A stretch of DNA of 64,000 bases, taken from Rhizobiales bacterium GAS188 (GTDB lineage Bacteria; Pseudomonadota; Alphaproteobacteria; Rhizobiales; Beijerinckiaceae). A program made the translations under genes and the position numbers. Below, in pieces: positions 26,167-35,481 of this stretch. Position 1 is the first letter of the stretch. Each line of letters opens with the position of its first letter. Where the stretch lies: contig FNSS01000001.1 of the NCBI GenBank assembly GCA_900104855.1, forward strand, positions 248,001 through 312,000, given 5' to 3'. Below the pieces are notes generated by a model. The model was not told the origin of the DNA. It searched no databases and worked only from the letters and a program-made list of their open reading frames with translations.

Positions 26167-26814
26167 TTACCCCCCAGAACCACCTAAAAGTAATTCCTTT
26201 TTAAGAGCTTCCACAGTTCATCGGTGTGTTGGTCGAGTTGAGACAGGAACATATCCCTGCAATCTACGACCAAAGACACATCACCGCATGCCGTGGGGCT
26301 TATGCGAAATAGAACAACTAGCCGAAGTCGAGAGAACCACAAATGGAAAAGACAGTCGGCTGCAAATTTGCCTGGCCCGCGACCACATCAACCCCCTTAT
26401 AGTGTTTATACACCTCGCGTGGGGTCTCTCCGCGAAGCTAAACTTACGCGGGCATCCCCCCAAGATATATACTGGTCGCATGATTCCTCGCGGGGTGCAA
26501 GCGCCAGGCGAAGTGTGTCTTGGGCGACCTCGTCTTGGGCGCGCAGTGGCGCAGCAATCAGCCCGCGACGCTCGTCCACTGCTGGCGCAATCGCGCGGGG
26601 TGACCATCTCGAGGGCGCGTTGTCGACAGCGAGTTCCATTCGTCCTGCGGTGGGGCGACGCGGGCGCCGCCAACGAAAACGCAGTTCCCGGCGCCGTCTG
26701 CCCGCTCCGAGAACCACGCCAACTGCTCTCGACGGGAATCCGCCAACCCGCTAAGTTGCCGCTACGACCTGGCACGATGGGGCAATCGAGGAGCGCCAGC
26801 ACCAGCGGGGCCGC
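26167..26814. other. 648-bp divergent control region of secretion and protease operons
   Basis: No convincing gene lies here. The left part (26170-26480) is AT-rich and should contain promoters for both directions; a TATACT hexamer at 26468-26473 is a possible -10 for the plus-strand caspase gene. On the minus strand a 15-codon frame (26214-26167) encoding MEALKKELLLGGSGG ends immediately before the exporter's GTG. The right part is GC-rich with overlapping random frames. Confidence 0.5.
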
Positions 26815-29800
26815 GTGATGACGCGACTACTGATCGCGATATGGCTGGCTAGCTTCTGGGCTGTCGGGGCCTGCCAAGCCGCCCCGAGGCGCGTTGCTCT
26901 TGTCGTCGGCGCCTCGAATTATGCGCATGCCGCGACGCTCGCGCATACGCTCGATGACGCGCGTGGCGTCGCCACCGCGCTCGAACATCTCGGCTTCGAG
27001 GTCGATCTCGTCCTCGATCCCGATCGGGCGGGCCTCGAGGGCGCGGTGCGCCGGCTCGGGAAACGCGCTCTCGGCGCCGAAGCCAGCCTGTTCTACTATT
27101 CCGGGCATGCCTTGGAGGCGGGCGGCGCCAACTGGATCGTCCCGGTCGGCGCGGATGTGACGAGCGATCTCGACCTGCGCTTCGAAACGCTCGACCTCGG
27201 AGCGGTGCTGGAGCAGACGAAGGGTTCGGCGCAGGTCTCGCTGGTCTTCCTCGACGCCTGCCGCGATGATCCGTTCAAGATCCGCCTGACGACCACGCGC
27301 GATCTGACGCGCGGCGGCCTGGCACAGGTCAACGCCGCCGTCGGCACCTATATCGCCTTCGCGACGGCGCCTGGAATGGTCGCGCAAGACGGAAGCGGAG
27401 TGCACAGCCCCTTCACCGGGGCTCTGTTGAAACATATCGAGACGCCCGGAATCGAAGTGCGGACCCTGCTCTCGATGGTGCGGCGCGACGTGCGGGAAGC
27501 GACCAACGGCGTCCAGATACCCTGGGATGTTTCGTCTCTCGAAGGGGAGTTCTATTTCAAGCCCGCGAAGCCGGACGCCATTTCGGATCAAGTCGCGAAA
27601 ACCCTACAAACTCCCGCGCCGCAAATCGATGCCGATGCGCTCTTCTGGGACTCGGTCAGGAACAGCAAGAATCCGGCGGATATCAACGCTTATCTCGCGA
27701 AGTTCCCGAACGGGGTTTTTGCCGAGCTGGCGCGCAACCGGCTGGCGGAGCTGCGTGCGACACCGACCGTCGCGCCGGCCGCGCCGCTCAATGCGGCGCT
27801 GGCGGCAGCCCTCGCCATCTCCTCCCCCAAGGAGACGCAGAAATCCCATGAGGAGCTCGCCGCCAGTTATTCGGGAGCCCCTTCTCACAAGGCGATCGCT
27901 TCCTACCTGCCGACGGGCGGCACCTTTCGGGTGACCGGTCGCATCAGTGGGGATGAGGCCGAAGAGGACGCCCTGGAAGCCTGCCAGATCTATTTCGGTG
28001 GGCCTTGCGCCTTGCTGGCGGTCGATGAGGCCGTGAGGGAGGCGAATGGCGGAAGCTTCCCGAGCCTGGACATGATGCGGGTGCGCTATGTCGGCATCTA
28101 TGATCCCTCGCACATACCTTCGGTCAAGCTTGCCTTGCGGCAGCGCAGCGATGTGGCCAATTATTGGCAGGCGCCTTCGCCCAAGGCGATGGCCTATCAT
28201 CCCGCCGGAAACCTGTTCGTGGTTTCCGCCGCGCCGACCCAGAATGCTGCCGAGCAGCGCGCACTTGCCGACTGCAATAGCGATCCGGCGCGCAACGGCA
28301 GGGACGGGCCCTGTTATCTCTACGCGGTCAACAACGACGTGGTGCTGGCGCGACGCTCGAAGGAGCCGATCACGCCGGCCGCCGGCCCGTCCGCCCCTCC
28401 GTGGCGTCCCACACCGCCCCCGATCCCGGAGGCCGCGAAGCCGCCCCCCTTCCCGGAATCGCTGGCGGCCCAGCTCGATAAGATCCTGTCGGCCCTGCCG
28501 GCCACCGCCCGCGACAACATCACCAAGACCTATGTGGCTGCCGGCCAGCACAAGGCCCTCGCCTACAACGTCCAGAGCAGCGGCAGCTGGCGTGCGACAG
28601 CATGGCCGACGCCATCGGAAGCCGAAGACGCTGCGCTCGAGGGCTGCGAAGCCTATTTTGCGGGCGCTTGCGGGCTCATCGCCGTCGACGAGAGCGTGCT
28701 GGCGACGACCGACGGGACATCGGCAATCCATTCCATGCCCCGCAATCGCTATGCCGGCATATTCGATCCGGAACAGATCCCGGGCATCATGCCGGCGATC
28801 CGCCACCGCGCCGATGTTCAGTCCTATGCGGCGGCGGCGGGCGCCAAGGCCGCCGCCTACCACCCATGGGGGCAAATCTATCTTGTCACGAGGGCGCATA
28901 GCCAGAACAGCGCCGAGGCCGATGCGCTTGCCGCCTGCAATGGCGACCCAGCCCGCAAAGGCCAGGGCGGCCCCTGTTATCTCTACGCATCAGCCGATCA
29001 GGTGGTGCTGCCGAAGCGCTTGAGATTGCCGCTCACCCAGCCCGTCGAGGAAACCCCGGGCCCGAGCGCACCGCCGAAGCCTGTCGCCGTCGCTGCCCCG
29101 CCACCCCCTGTCGCGCCGGCCATGTTGCCCGGGGGACCTTTCGGCGCTTTCAAGAACCGGTTGTCGGCCCAGCTGGGCTCGATTGCACCGGGGGCGCCTC
29201 GTCCGACGCTCGAGGCCGGGGCCGATGCCTATATCGGTCGCAACGACGCTCACAAGGCGCTCGCCGCGAGCCCGGGAGCACCCTGGATCATCGCACCCTC
29301 GATAGGCGCGACGACCGTGCCGGAGGCGCAAATCCTGGCCCTGGAACGGTGCCAGTTCCTGTCCGGACAACCCTGCACGCTCGTCGCAACCGACATCACC
29401 ATCTTCTCACCTCCGGCAGACGGCAAATGGCCGCTGCGTGACATGGCCCGGCTTGCCTATGCGGGCGATTTCGACCCGTGGCAGGTCCCCTTCACTCCCT
29501 TCTCGGTTCGCGACCGCAGGGATGTCTCGGGATACATCCTGGCGCCGGTCCCCAAAGCCGCGGCGCTCGACGTCGCCGGCAATATCTTCGTCATATCCGG
29601 CTCGCGCAGCCAGAAGGAAGCCGAGCAACAGGCGCTCGCGAGCTGCGGGCCCGCCTGTTATCTTTACGCGGCGGGTGCAGCCGTGATCTTCCCGCAACGG
29701 CTCAAGCAGGCCCGGGCCATCGGAAATTCGCTCGCCGATGTCTTGTCCTATGCCTGGGCGAATGCCGAGGGGGCAAAGACTGCGGAAGGCTTCGGGAACG

Positions 29801-30279
29801 GAAGGCTGCACAAGGCCATCGTATTCCTCCCCGAAAGCGGCAGGGTGTTCTCATGGCCTGGACTGCCCACCATGGATATGGCCGAGCAACTGACTCTCGA
29901 AGCCTGTCAGATCATGTACAACTCTCCCTGCGTCACGCTCGCGGTCGACAACAGGCTGGTCACCGGAGACCCGGCGGGCGAGCAGCGACGCCGAATGCCG
30001 AGGGTGGACTACCAGGGCGAATATCGAAGCGCGATGGTCCCGTTGTTCAATACGCCGCCAAATGATCTGGCGAGCTATGCAGGCCTTCCGGAACCGAAAG
30101 CCATGGCTGTTCGACCGCTCGGCCCACGCCTCAAGACCGCTACGGGCCGCACGCTGGCGGAGGCCGAGGGCCAAGCCCTCGCCGCATGCAATGAGGCGGA
30201 CTCGCCCTTCCCCTGCTTTCTCTACGCAGCCAATCGAAAAGTGATCTTGCCGCAAAGACGAACAGAGGCCGAGCCATGA
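26815..30279 (+). CDS. Exported caspase-family (C14) protein with eightfold repeat
   Basis: A 1154-residue protein starting at adjacent GTG/ATG codons (26815/26818). Residues 1-23 are a signal peptide, possibly a lipoprotein signal (AVGAC, Cys20). Residues about 25-260 are a caspase-like domain with the catalytic His98 in YYSGHALE and Cys149 in FLDACRDD. After a linker come four modules at about 357-513, 579-735, 813-962 and 999-1147, each made of two half-modules of the type KAxA...AExxALxxC...PCxLxA; these resemble DUF4189 domains. Paired cysteines suggest disulfides outside the cytoplasm. It overlaps the next gene by 4 nt. The function is probably a regulated protease or scaffold in the envelope; substrates are unknown. 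Confidence 0.85.
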   Translation: MMTRLLIAIWLASFWAVGACQAAPRRVALVVGASNYAHAATLAHTLDDARGVATALEHLGFEVDLVLDPDRAGLEGAVRRLGKRALGAEASLFYYSGHALEAGGANWIVPVGADVTSDLDLRFETLDLGAVLEQTKGSAQVSLVFLDACRDDPFKIRLTTTRDLTRGGLAQVNAAVGTYIAFATAPGMVAQDGSGVHSPFTGALLKHIETPGIEVRTLLSMVRRDVREATNGVQIPWDVSSLEGEFYFKPAKPDAISDQVAKTLQTPAPQIDADALFWDSVRNSKNPADINAYLAKFPNGVFAELARNRLAELRATPTVAPAAPLNAALAAALAISSPKETQKSHEELAASYSGAPSHKAIASYLPTGGTFRVTGRISGDEAEEDALEACQIYFGGPCALLAVDEAVREANGGSFPSLDMMRVRYVGIYDPSHIPSVKLALRQRSDVANYWQAPSPKAMAYHPAGNLFVVSAAPTQNAAEQRALADCNSDPARNGRDGPCYLYAVNNDVVLARRSKEPITPAAGPSAPPWRPTPPPIPEAAKPPPFPESLAAQLDKILSALPATARDNITKTYVAAGQHKALAYNVQSSGSWRATAWPTPSEAEDAALEGCEAYFAGACGLIAVDESVLATTDGTSAIHSMPRNRYAGIFDPEQIPGIMPAIRHRADVQSYAAAAGAKAAAYHPWGQIYLVTRAHSQNSAEADALAACNGDPARKGQGGPCYLYASADQVVLPKRLRLPLTQPVEETPGPSAPPKPVAVAAPPPPVAPAMLPGGPFGAFKNRLSAQLGSIAPGAPRPTLEAGADAYIGRNDAHKALAASPGAPWIIAPSIGATTVPEAQILALERCQFLSGQPCTLVATDITIFSPPADGKWPLRDMARLAYAGDFDPWQVPFTPFSVRDRRDVSGYILAPVPKAAALDVAGNIFVISGSRSQKEAEQQALASCGPACYLYAAGAAVIFPQRLKQARAIGNSLADVLSYAWANAEGAKTAEGFGNGRLHKAIVFLPESGRVFSWPGLPTMDMAEQLTLEACQIMYNSPCVTLAVDNRLVTGDPAGEQRRRMPRVDYQGEYRSAMVPLFNTPPNDLASYAGLPEPKAMAVRPLGPRLKTATGRTLAEAEGQALAACNEADSPFPCFLYAANRKVILPQRRTEAEP

Positions 30280-31046
30280 AACTGGCGCTTCTTCTTGTCG
30301 CCGCATTCCTGCTCCTGCCTGCGGCGGCACGCGCCCAAGGCGCCATCATCGAAACCATGGAGGACCTCAAGAACCGGCCGGAGCCTCAGGGCTTTCGCGG
30401 TGCCCTGCCGGCGCAGGTCAGCCTCGCGGCGACCCTGCCGCCGCCCGGAAACCAGAACCCCACCGGAAGCTGCGTCTCCTGGGCCGCGACTTACGCCGCC
30501 GCCTCGCAGGCGGCCCGCCGCGCCGGGCTCGGTTCTTCGCTCAGGCTCAGCCCCTCCTTCACCTACAACCAGATGTCTCGCGATCCCTATTGCCGGCTGG
30601 GCACGACGGCGTCCAAGACGCTCGACCTGTTGCGCGACGTCGGCGTATTGCCGATCGAGGAATATGCCTTCGACGGCGGCTGGTGCGGACGTCTCCCGAC
30701 TGTCGCCGAGCTGCAGCGCGCCGCCAAATACAAGATCAAAGGTTGGAGCCGGTTCGATGCGACGAATATCGAGGCCGTCAAGGCACAATTGGCGCGCGGC
30801 GTCCCCGTCATTTTCGACACACGCACCAATGCAGATTTCAAAGCCCTGAAAAGCGACGCCGTGTTCGATGCGCCAGGAGCCATGAATGGCGGGGGCCATA
30901 CCATGATCGCCGTCGGCTACGACGATGCGCGCCAGGCCATTCGCATCCAGAACTCCTGGGGCCGCAAATGGGCGGATGGTGGTTATGCCTGGCTGTCTTA
31001 TAATTTCTGGACGCACAACGTCCATGTTGGATACGTGATCGACTGA
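30276..31046 (+). CDS. Exported papain-family (C1) cysteine peptidase
   Basis: A 256-residue protein with a Sec signal (MKLALLLVAAFLLLPAAARA, cleavage after about residue 20). The papain catalytic set is intact: Gln60 and Cys66 in NQNPTGSCVSWA (spacing of six, as in papain Gln19/Cys25), His208 in NGGGHTMIAVGYDD and Asn226 in IQNSWGRKWADGGYAWLSY. The pro-region is short or missing. The ATGA overlap with the caspase-type gene implies co-translation, so the two peptidases probably work in one compartment, the periplasm or beyond. Confidence 0.9.
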   Translation: MKLALLLVAAFLLLPAAARAQGAIIETMEDLKNRPEPQGFRGALPAQVSLAATLPPPGNQNPTGSCVSWAATYAAASQAARRAGLGSSLRLSPSFTYNQMSRDPYCRLGTTASKTLDLLRDVGVLPIEEYAFDGGWCGRLPTVAELQRAAKYKIKGWSRFDATNIEAVKAQLARGVPVIFDTRTNADFKALKSDAVFDAPGAMNGGGHTMIAVGYDDARQAIRIQNSWGRKWADGGYAWLSYNFWTHNVHVGYVID

Positions 31047-31054
31047 TCGACCCA

Positions 31055-31146
31055 CTGGGAACGCGGGCGTCCTCGCCCGCTCTTGCGAAAATCGAGGTCG
31101 GGGTCCCCGCTGGGCAGGAGGGCGACCGGGACGGTCGCGGTCCCAG
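31055..31146. repeat. MITE-like palindromic repeat, copy 1
   Basis: A 92-bp element bounded by imperfect inverted repeats (CTGGGAACGCGGGCGT at the left, the complement of ACGGTCGCGGTCCCAG at the right). A second copy lies at 42171-42258. It sits 9 bp after the C1 peptidase stop and could also fold as a terminator. Confidence 0.8.
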
Positions 31147-31279
31147 GGCATCGCAGGCGGCACCGCAACTGACCCTTCTTTCCCTCCCGTGTAGGGAATG
31201 GTAAGTTCCATATTTGTTCCAGGACTCGTGATTCGCTCCAGCGCAGATCGTTCGGGAACGGCGGATGTCGGGAGAGATC

Positions 31280-33364
31280 ATGAGCGCTGCGCATCTGGAC
31301 AAGCTCAATCCCGAGCAGCGTAGCGCCGTCGAACATGGGATCGGAGGCGAGGCCGGCGGGATCGGAGGGCCGCTGCTGGTGATCGCCGGCGCGGGCTCGG
31401 GCAAGACCAACACGCTCGCCCATCGCGTCGCGCATCTGATCGTCAACGGCAGCGACCCGCGCCGCATCCTGCTGATGACCTTCTCGCGTCGCGCCGCAGC
31501 CGAGATGACGCGCCGGGTCGAGCGGATCTGCGCGCAAGTTCTTGGAGCGCAAGTTCTTGGAGCCAATGCCGGCATCATGACCGACGCGCTCAGCTGGGCC
31601 GGCACCTTCCATGGGATCGGCGCGCGGCTCCTGCGCGACTACGCGGCGGAGATCGGGCTCAGCCCGGACTTCACCATCCATGACCGCGAAGACTCGGCTG
31701 ATCTGATGAATCTCATCCGCCATGAGCTCGGCTTCTCGAAGACCGAAAGCCGTTTTCCCACCAAGGGAACCTGTCTTGCGATCTACTCGCGCGCCGTCAA
31801 TGCGGAGCTGCCTCTCGCCACGGCGCTCGGCAGCCACTATCCCTGGTGCGCCGGCTGGGAGGCGCAGTTGCGCGAGCTGTTCGCCAGCTATGTCGAGGCG
31901 AAGCAGGCACAGAACGTCCTCGATTACGACGACCTGTTGCTCTACTGGGCCCAGGCCGTCGGCGATCCGCTGCTCGCCGAGGATATCGGCGGGCGCTTCG
32001 ACCATGTGCTGGTCGACGAATACCAGGACACGAACCGCCTGCAATCCTCAATCCTGCTGGCGCTGAAGCCCGGCGGTCAGGGGCTGACCGTAGTGGGCGA
32101 TGACGCCCAATCGATCTATTCCTTCCGCGCCGCGACCGTGCGCAACATCCTCGACTTTCCGAATGCCTTCAGCCCATCGGCCGCCATCATCACGCTCGAC
32201 CGCAATTACCGCTCGACGCAGCCGATCCTGGCTGCCGCCAATGGCGTGATCGGCCTCGCTGCCGAGCGCTTCACCAAGAATCTGCGGACCGAACGCCAAT
32301 CGGCCGAGCGCCCCCTTCTGGTGAGCGTGCGCGACGAGGCGGATCAAGCCCGCTATATCGTCGCGCAGGTGCTGGAGAACCGGGAGAGCGGCACGCGCCT
32401 GACGCAGCAAGCCGTCCTGTTCCGCACTTCGCATCATAGCGGCCCGCTCGAGGTCGAACTCACGCGCCGCAACATCCCTTTCGTGAAGTTCGGCGGCCTC
32501 AAATTCCTCGACAGCGCCCATGTGAAGGACATGCTGGCGGTGCTGCGCTTCGCCCAAAACCCGCGCGATCGCGTGGCGGGGTTCCGCCTCATGCTGCTCC
32601 TGCCGGGTGTCGGGCCGTCCTCGGCGCAGCGTGTCCTCGACCTGATGGCCGATCAAGCCGATCCGCTCTTGGCCCTCACCGACATTCCGGCGCCTCAGCG
32701 CTCGGGCGAGAATTGGGCAGGCTTCGTCGCGACGCTGCAGCAGCTGCGCTCGGGCGGGGCCGGCTGGCCTGCCGAGATCGAATTTGCGCGCCACTGGTAC
32801 GCGCCGCATCTCGAACGCATCCACGAGGATGCGTCCATGCGACAAGCCGATCTCGTGCAGCTCGAGCAGATTGCCTCAGGCTATCCGTCCCGCGAACGCT
32901 TCCTGACCGAACTGACGCTCGATCCGCCCGACGCCACCAGCGATCAGGCGGGCGTGCCGCATCTCGATGAGGACTACCTGATCCTCTCCACGATCCATTC
33001 GGCCAAGGGGCAGGAATGGAAATCGGTGTTCATGCTCAACGTGGTCGATGGCTGCATGCCGTCCGATCTCGGCGCCGGAACCACCGCCGAGATCGAAGAG
33101 GAGCGGCGCCTGCTCTATGTCGGCATGACACGGGCACGAGACAATCTGCACCTCGTCGTGCCGCAGCGCTTCTTCACCCATGGGCAGAGCCAGCACGGCG
33201 ATCGCCACGTCTATGCCGCACGCACACGCTTCATTCCGCCTGGCCTGCTGAAGCTGTTTGAATGCGTGACATGGCCGACGGCGTCGGGCGCCGCGGGAGG
33301 GCTACGGGAGACCAGGCAGGTGCGCGTCGATGTCGGCGCCCGGATGCGCGGCATGTGGCGGTAA
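31280..33364 (+). CDS. UvrD/PcrA-like ATP-dependent DNA helicase
   Basis: A superfamily 1A helicase of 694 residues from the ATG at 31280, which has GGGAGAG just upstream; an in-frame ATG at 31265 lacks a site. Motifs: LNPEQRSAVEHG (Q motif), GAGSGKTNTL (Walker A), LVDEYQDTNRLQ (motif II), VVGDDAQSIYSFRAA (motif III), LDRNYRST (motif IV), TIHSAKGQEW (motif V) and LLYVGMTRARDNL (motif VI). It should unwind DNA 3' to 5' in repair or replication restart. A 15-bp in-frame duplication gives AQVLGAQVLG near residue 85. It lies about 50 bp before dinB on the same strand, fitting a repair cluster. Confidence 0.92.
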   Translation: MSAAHLDKLNPEQRSAVEHGIGGEAGGIGGPLLVIAGAGSGKTNTLAHRVAHLIVNGSDPRRILLMTFSRRAAAEMTRRVERICAQVLGAQVLGANAGIMTDALSWAGTFHGIGARLLRDYAAEIGLSPDFTIHDREDSADLMNLIRHELGFSKTESRFPTKGTCLAIYSRAVNAELPLATALGSHYPWCAGWEAQLRELFASYVEAKQAQNVLDYDDLLLYWAQAVGDPLLAEDIGGRFDHVLVDEYQDTNRLQSSILLALKPGGQGLTVVGDDAQSIYSFRAATVRNILDFPNAFSPSAAIITLDRNYRSTQPILAAANGVIGLAAERFTKNLRTERQSAERPLLVSVRDEADQARYIVAQVLENRESGTRLTQQAVLFRTSHHSGPLEVELTRRNIPFVKFGGLKFLDSAHVKDMLAVLRFAQNPRDRVAGFRLMLLLPGVGPSSAQRVLDLMADQADPLLALTDIPAPQRSGENWAGFVATLQQLRSGGAGWPAEIEFARHWYAPHLERIHEDASMRQADLVQLEQIASGYPSRERFLTELTLDPPDATSDQAGVPHLDEDYLILSTIHSAKGQEWKSVFMLNVVDGCMPSDLGAGTTAEIEEERRLLYVGMTRARDNLHLVVPQRFFTHGQSQHGDRHVYAARTRFIPPGLLKLFECVTWPTASGAAGGLRETRQVRVDVGARMRGMWR

Positions 33365-33415
33365 GAGCCTGTCCGGAATAAGGAAGGTCGAGAGAGGCCT
33401 CGCAACCTGATCGTC

Positions 33416-34555
33416 ATGCTCATGCCTGACAGCGATCAAGATAGAGGGACAACCGACGCCGAGGATCCTGAACCCTCGGCCGATCCGGCGCGTCCGCGCA
33501 AGATCATCCATATCGACATGGACGCCTTCTATGCCTCGGTCGAGCAGCGCGACGATCCGGAGCTGCGCGGCAAGCCGGTCGCCGTCGGCGGGTCACAGCT
33601 GCGCGGCGTCGTCGCGGCCGCGAGCTATGAGGCGCGGACATTCGGCGTGCATTCGGCGATGCCGTCGGTCACCGCCAAGCGCAAATGCCCCGAGCTGATC
33701 TTCGTCAAGCCGCGCTTCGACGTCTACAGGGCGGTGTCGCTGCAGATCCGCGAGATCTTCGCCGAGCATACTCCGCTCATCGAGCCGCTATCGCTCGACG
33801 AAGCCTATCTCGACGTCACCGAGAATCTGAAAAACATCGCCTCGGCGACCGAGATCGCGGAAGAGATCCGCGCGAAGATCCGCGCCGAGACCGGCCTCAC
33901 GGCTTCGGCGGGCGTCTCCTATAACAAGTTCCTGGCGAAGCTCGCCTCCGATCACCGCAAGCCGGACGGCCTCTTCGTCATCACGCCGAAGATGGGGCCG
34001 GCTTTCGTCGAGACCTTGCCGGTGCGGAAGTTCCATGGCGTCGGGCCCGCGACCGCCGCGAAGATGAACGGGTTCGGCATCGAGACCGGCCTTGATCTCA
34101 AGGCGCAAACGCTCGCCTTCCTGCAGCAGCATTTCGGCAAATCGGGCCCCTATTATTACTGGATCGCGCGCGGCATCGACGAGCGGCCGGTGCGCGCCGA
34201 CCGCATCCGCAAATCGGTCGGCGCGGAGAACACCTTCTCCGATGATCTCTTCACCTTCGAGGCCGCACTCGAGGCACTGCAGCCGATCATCGAGAAGGTC
34301 TGGCGTTATTGCGAGAGCGCCGGAGCGCATGGGCGGACCGTGACGCTGAAGGTCAAATACGCCGATTTCGCGCAGATCACCCGCAGCCGTACCGGTCCTG
34401 CCCCGATCGCCGATCGGGCCGAGCTCGAGCAGCTGAGCCGCACCTTGCTCGAACCGGTCTTTCCGGTCGCGAAAGGCATCCGGCTGCTCGGCGTGACCTT
34501 GTCGTCCTTCGGCGAGGAGCAGGCGGCAAGCGACCGCCAGCTGAGCCTGCTCTAG
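33416..34555 (+). CDS. dinB: DNA polymerase IV
   Basis: A 379-residue Y-family polymerase for translesion synthesis. The catalytic carboxylates are visible in HIDMDAFYASVEQRD and SLDEAYLDVT, with the steric-gate region ending in FYASVE and the YNKFLAKLASDHRKPDG motif. The N-terminus has about 28 extra disordered residues before KIIHIDMD; ATGs at 33416 and 33422 are both possible. The C-terminus ends in QLSLL, resembling the QLxLF beta-clamp binding motif. Confidence 0.95.
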   Translation: MLMPDSDQDRGTTDAEDPEPSADPARPRKIIHIDMDAFYASVEQRDDPELRGKPVAVGGSQLRGVVAAASYEARTFGVHSAMPSVTAKRKCPELIFVKPRFDVYRAVSLQIREIFAEHTPLIEPLSLDEAYLDVTENLKNIASATEIAEEIRAKIRAETGLTASAGVSYNKFLAKLASDHRKPDGLFVITPKMGPAFVETLPVRKFHGVGPATAAKMNGFGIETGLDLKAQTLAFLQQHFGKSGPYYYWIARGIDERPVRADRIRKSVGAENTFSDDLFTFEAALEALQPIIEKVWRYCESAGAHGRTVTLKVKYADFAQITRSRTGPAPIADRAELEQLSRTLLEPVFPVAKGIRLLGVTLSSFGEEQAASDRQLSLL

Positions 34556-34589
34556 CTTGGGCGATCATCGTCATGCGTACGTCAAATAC

Positions 34590-34605
34590 ATCCAATAATC
34601 TGGAT
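34590..34605 (+). promoter_or_regulatory. ArsR-type operator overlapping the arsR promoter
   Basis: ATCCA-N6-TGGAT forms a perfect 5-bp inverted repeat that ends two bases before the arsR ATG. A TAATCT hexamer inside it could be the -10, which would put transcription start at the ATG itself. Confidence 0.5.
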
Positions 34606-34607
34606 AT

Positions 34608-34961
34608 ATGGAATCCGGATCCGCCATCTTGGCTCTTGCGGCACTTGCGCAGCCCACGCGCCTCGAGGGCTTCCGGCTTCTCGTGGCGCATGAACCGGAA
34701 GGCCTCGCGGCGGGCGACCTCGCCCGATTGTTGGCGGTGCCCCAGAACACGCTATCAGCGCATCTTTCCGTCTTGTCGCGTGCCGAGCTCGTGAGCAGCG
34801 AGCGCCGCAGCCGCTCGATCATCTACCGCGCCAATCTCGACCGCTTCCGCGACGTCGTCCTGTTCCTGCTCGAGGATTGCTGTGGCGGTCGTCCGGAGCT
34901 GTGCGCGCCTTTCATGGCTGATCTCCGCCCCTGCCCTCCGAAGGAGGACGCCCATGCCTGA
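34608..34961 (+). CDS. arsR: ArsR-family arsenic-responsive repressor
   Basis: A 117-residue winged-helix repressor (LAALAQPTRLEGFRLLV, recognition helix VPQNTLSAHLSVLSRAELV). The cysteines expected to sense As(III) lie at the C-terminus in DCCGGRPELC, an arrangement typical of proteobacterial type ArsR with C-terminal cysteines. No Shine-Dalgarno sequence is possible, since an operator palindrome ends two bases before the ATG, so the mRNA may be leaderless. It heads an operon and overlaps arsC by 8 nt. Confidence 0.9.
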   Translation: MESGSAILALAALAQPTRLEGFRLLVAHEPEGLAAGDLARLLAVPQNTLSAHLSVLSRAELVSSERRSRSIIYRANLDRFRDVVLFLLEDCCGGRPELCAPFMADLRPCPPKEDAHA

Positions 34962-35481
34962 CCGCGTCTACAACGTGCTGTTTCTGTGCACTGCCAATTC
35001 GGCCCGATCGGTCCTTGCCGAGAGCATCCTGCGCAAGGATGGCGCTCTTCGCTTCCAGTCGTTCTCGGCCGGCAGCAATCCGAGAGGCACTGTCAACCCC
35101 TTAGCATTGAAGGTCCTCGATAGCTTCGGCTATCCGACCGATGGTTTCCGCTCGAAGGGCTGGGAAGAGTTCGCGAAGCCTGGCGCGCCGATGATGGATT
35201 TCGTCTTCACGGTCTGCGACGACGCGGCCGGCGAAGCCTGCCCGGTCTGGCCGGGGCAGCCGATGACCGCCCATTGGGGGATCGAAGATCCGGCAAAGAT
35301 CGTGGGCCTCGATATTCAAAAGGAGGCCGCCTTCGTCTCGGCGTTCCGCTATCTCAAGAACCGGATTTCGGTATTTGCCGCCCTGCCGCACGCCAAGCTG
35401 GACAAGATCGCACTCGGAACGAAGCTGCGCGAGATCGGACGGCTCGAGGGCTCGACCTCGGGCCAAACAAAGGCCAGCTGA
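34954..35481 (+). CDS. arsC: Arsenate reductase (low-molecular-weight phosphatase fold)
   Basis: A 175-residue protein with the P-loop FLCTANSARSVLAES (CX5R) near residue 12 and a second cysteine pair in FTVCDDAAGEACPVWPGQP, as in thioredoxin- or glutaredoxin-linked LMW-PTPase-type arsenate reductases. It reduces As(V) to As(III). The ATG at 34954 is preceded by AAGGAGG and overlaps the end of arsR; its own stop overlaps the aquaporin start (TGATG). Confidence 0.92.
   Translation: MPDRVYNVLFLCTANSARSVLAESILRKDGALRFQSFSAGSNPRGTVNPLALKVLDSFGYPTDGFRSKGWEEFAKPGAPMMDFVFTVCDDAAGEACPVWPGQPMTAHWGIEDPAKIVGLDIQKEAAFVSAFRYLKNRISVFAALPHAKLDKIALGTKLREIGRLEGSTSGQTKAS

Noticed and set aside
26281-26802. 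Several overlapping frames in the divergent control region
   Set aside because: Frames on both strands with similar length and Arg-rich composition, none with a ribosome binding site or domain.
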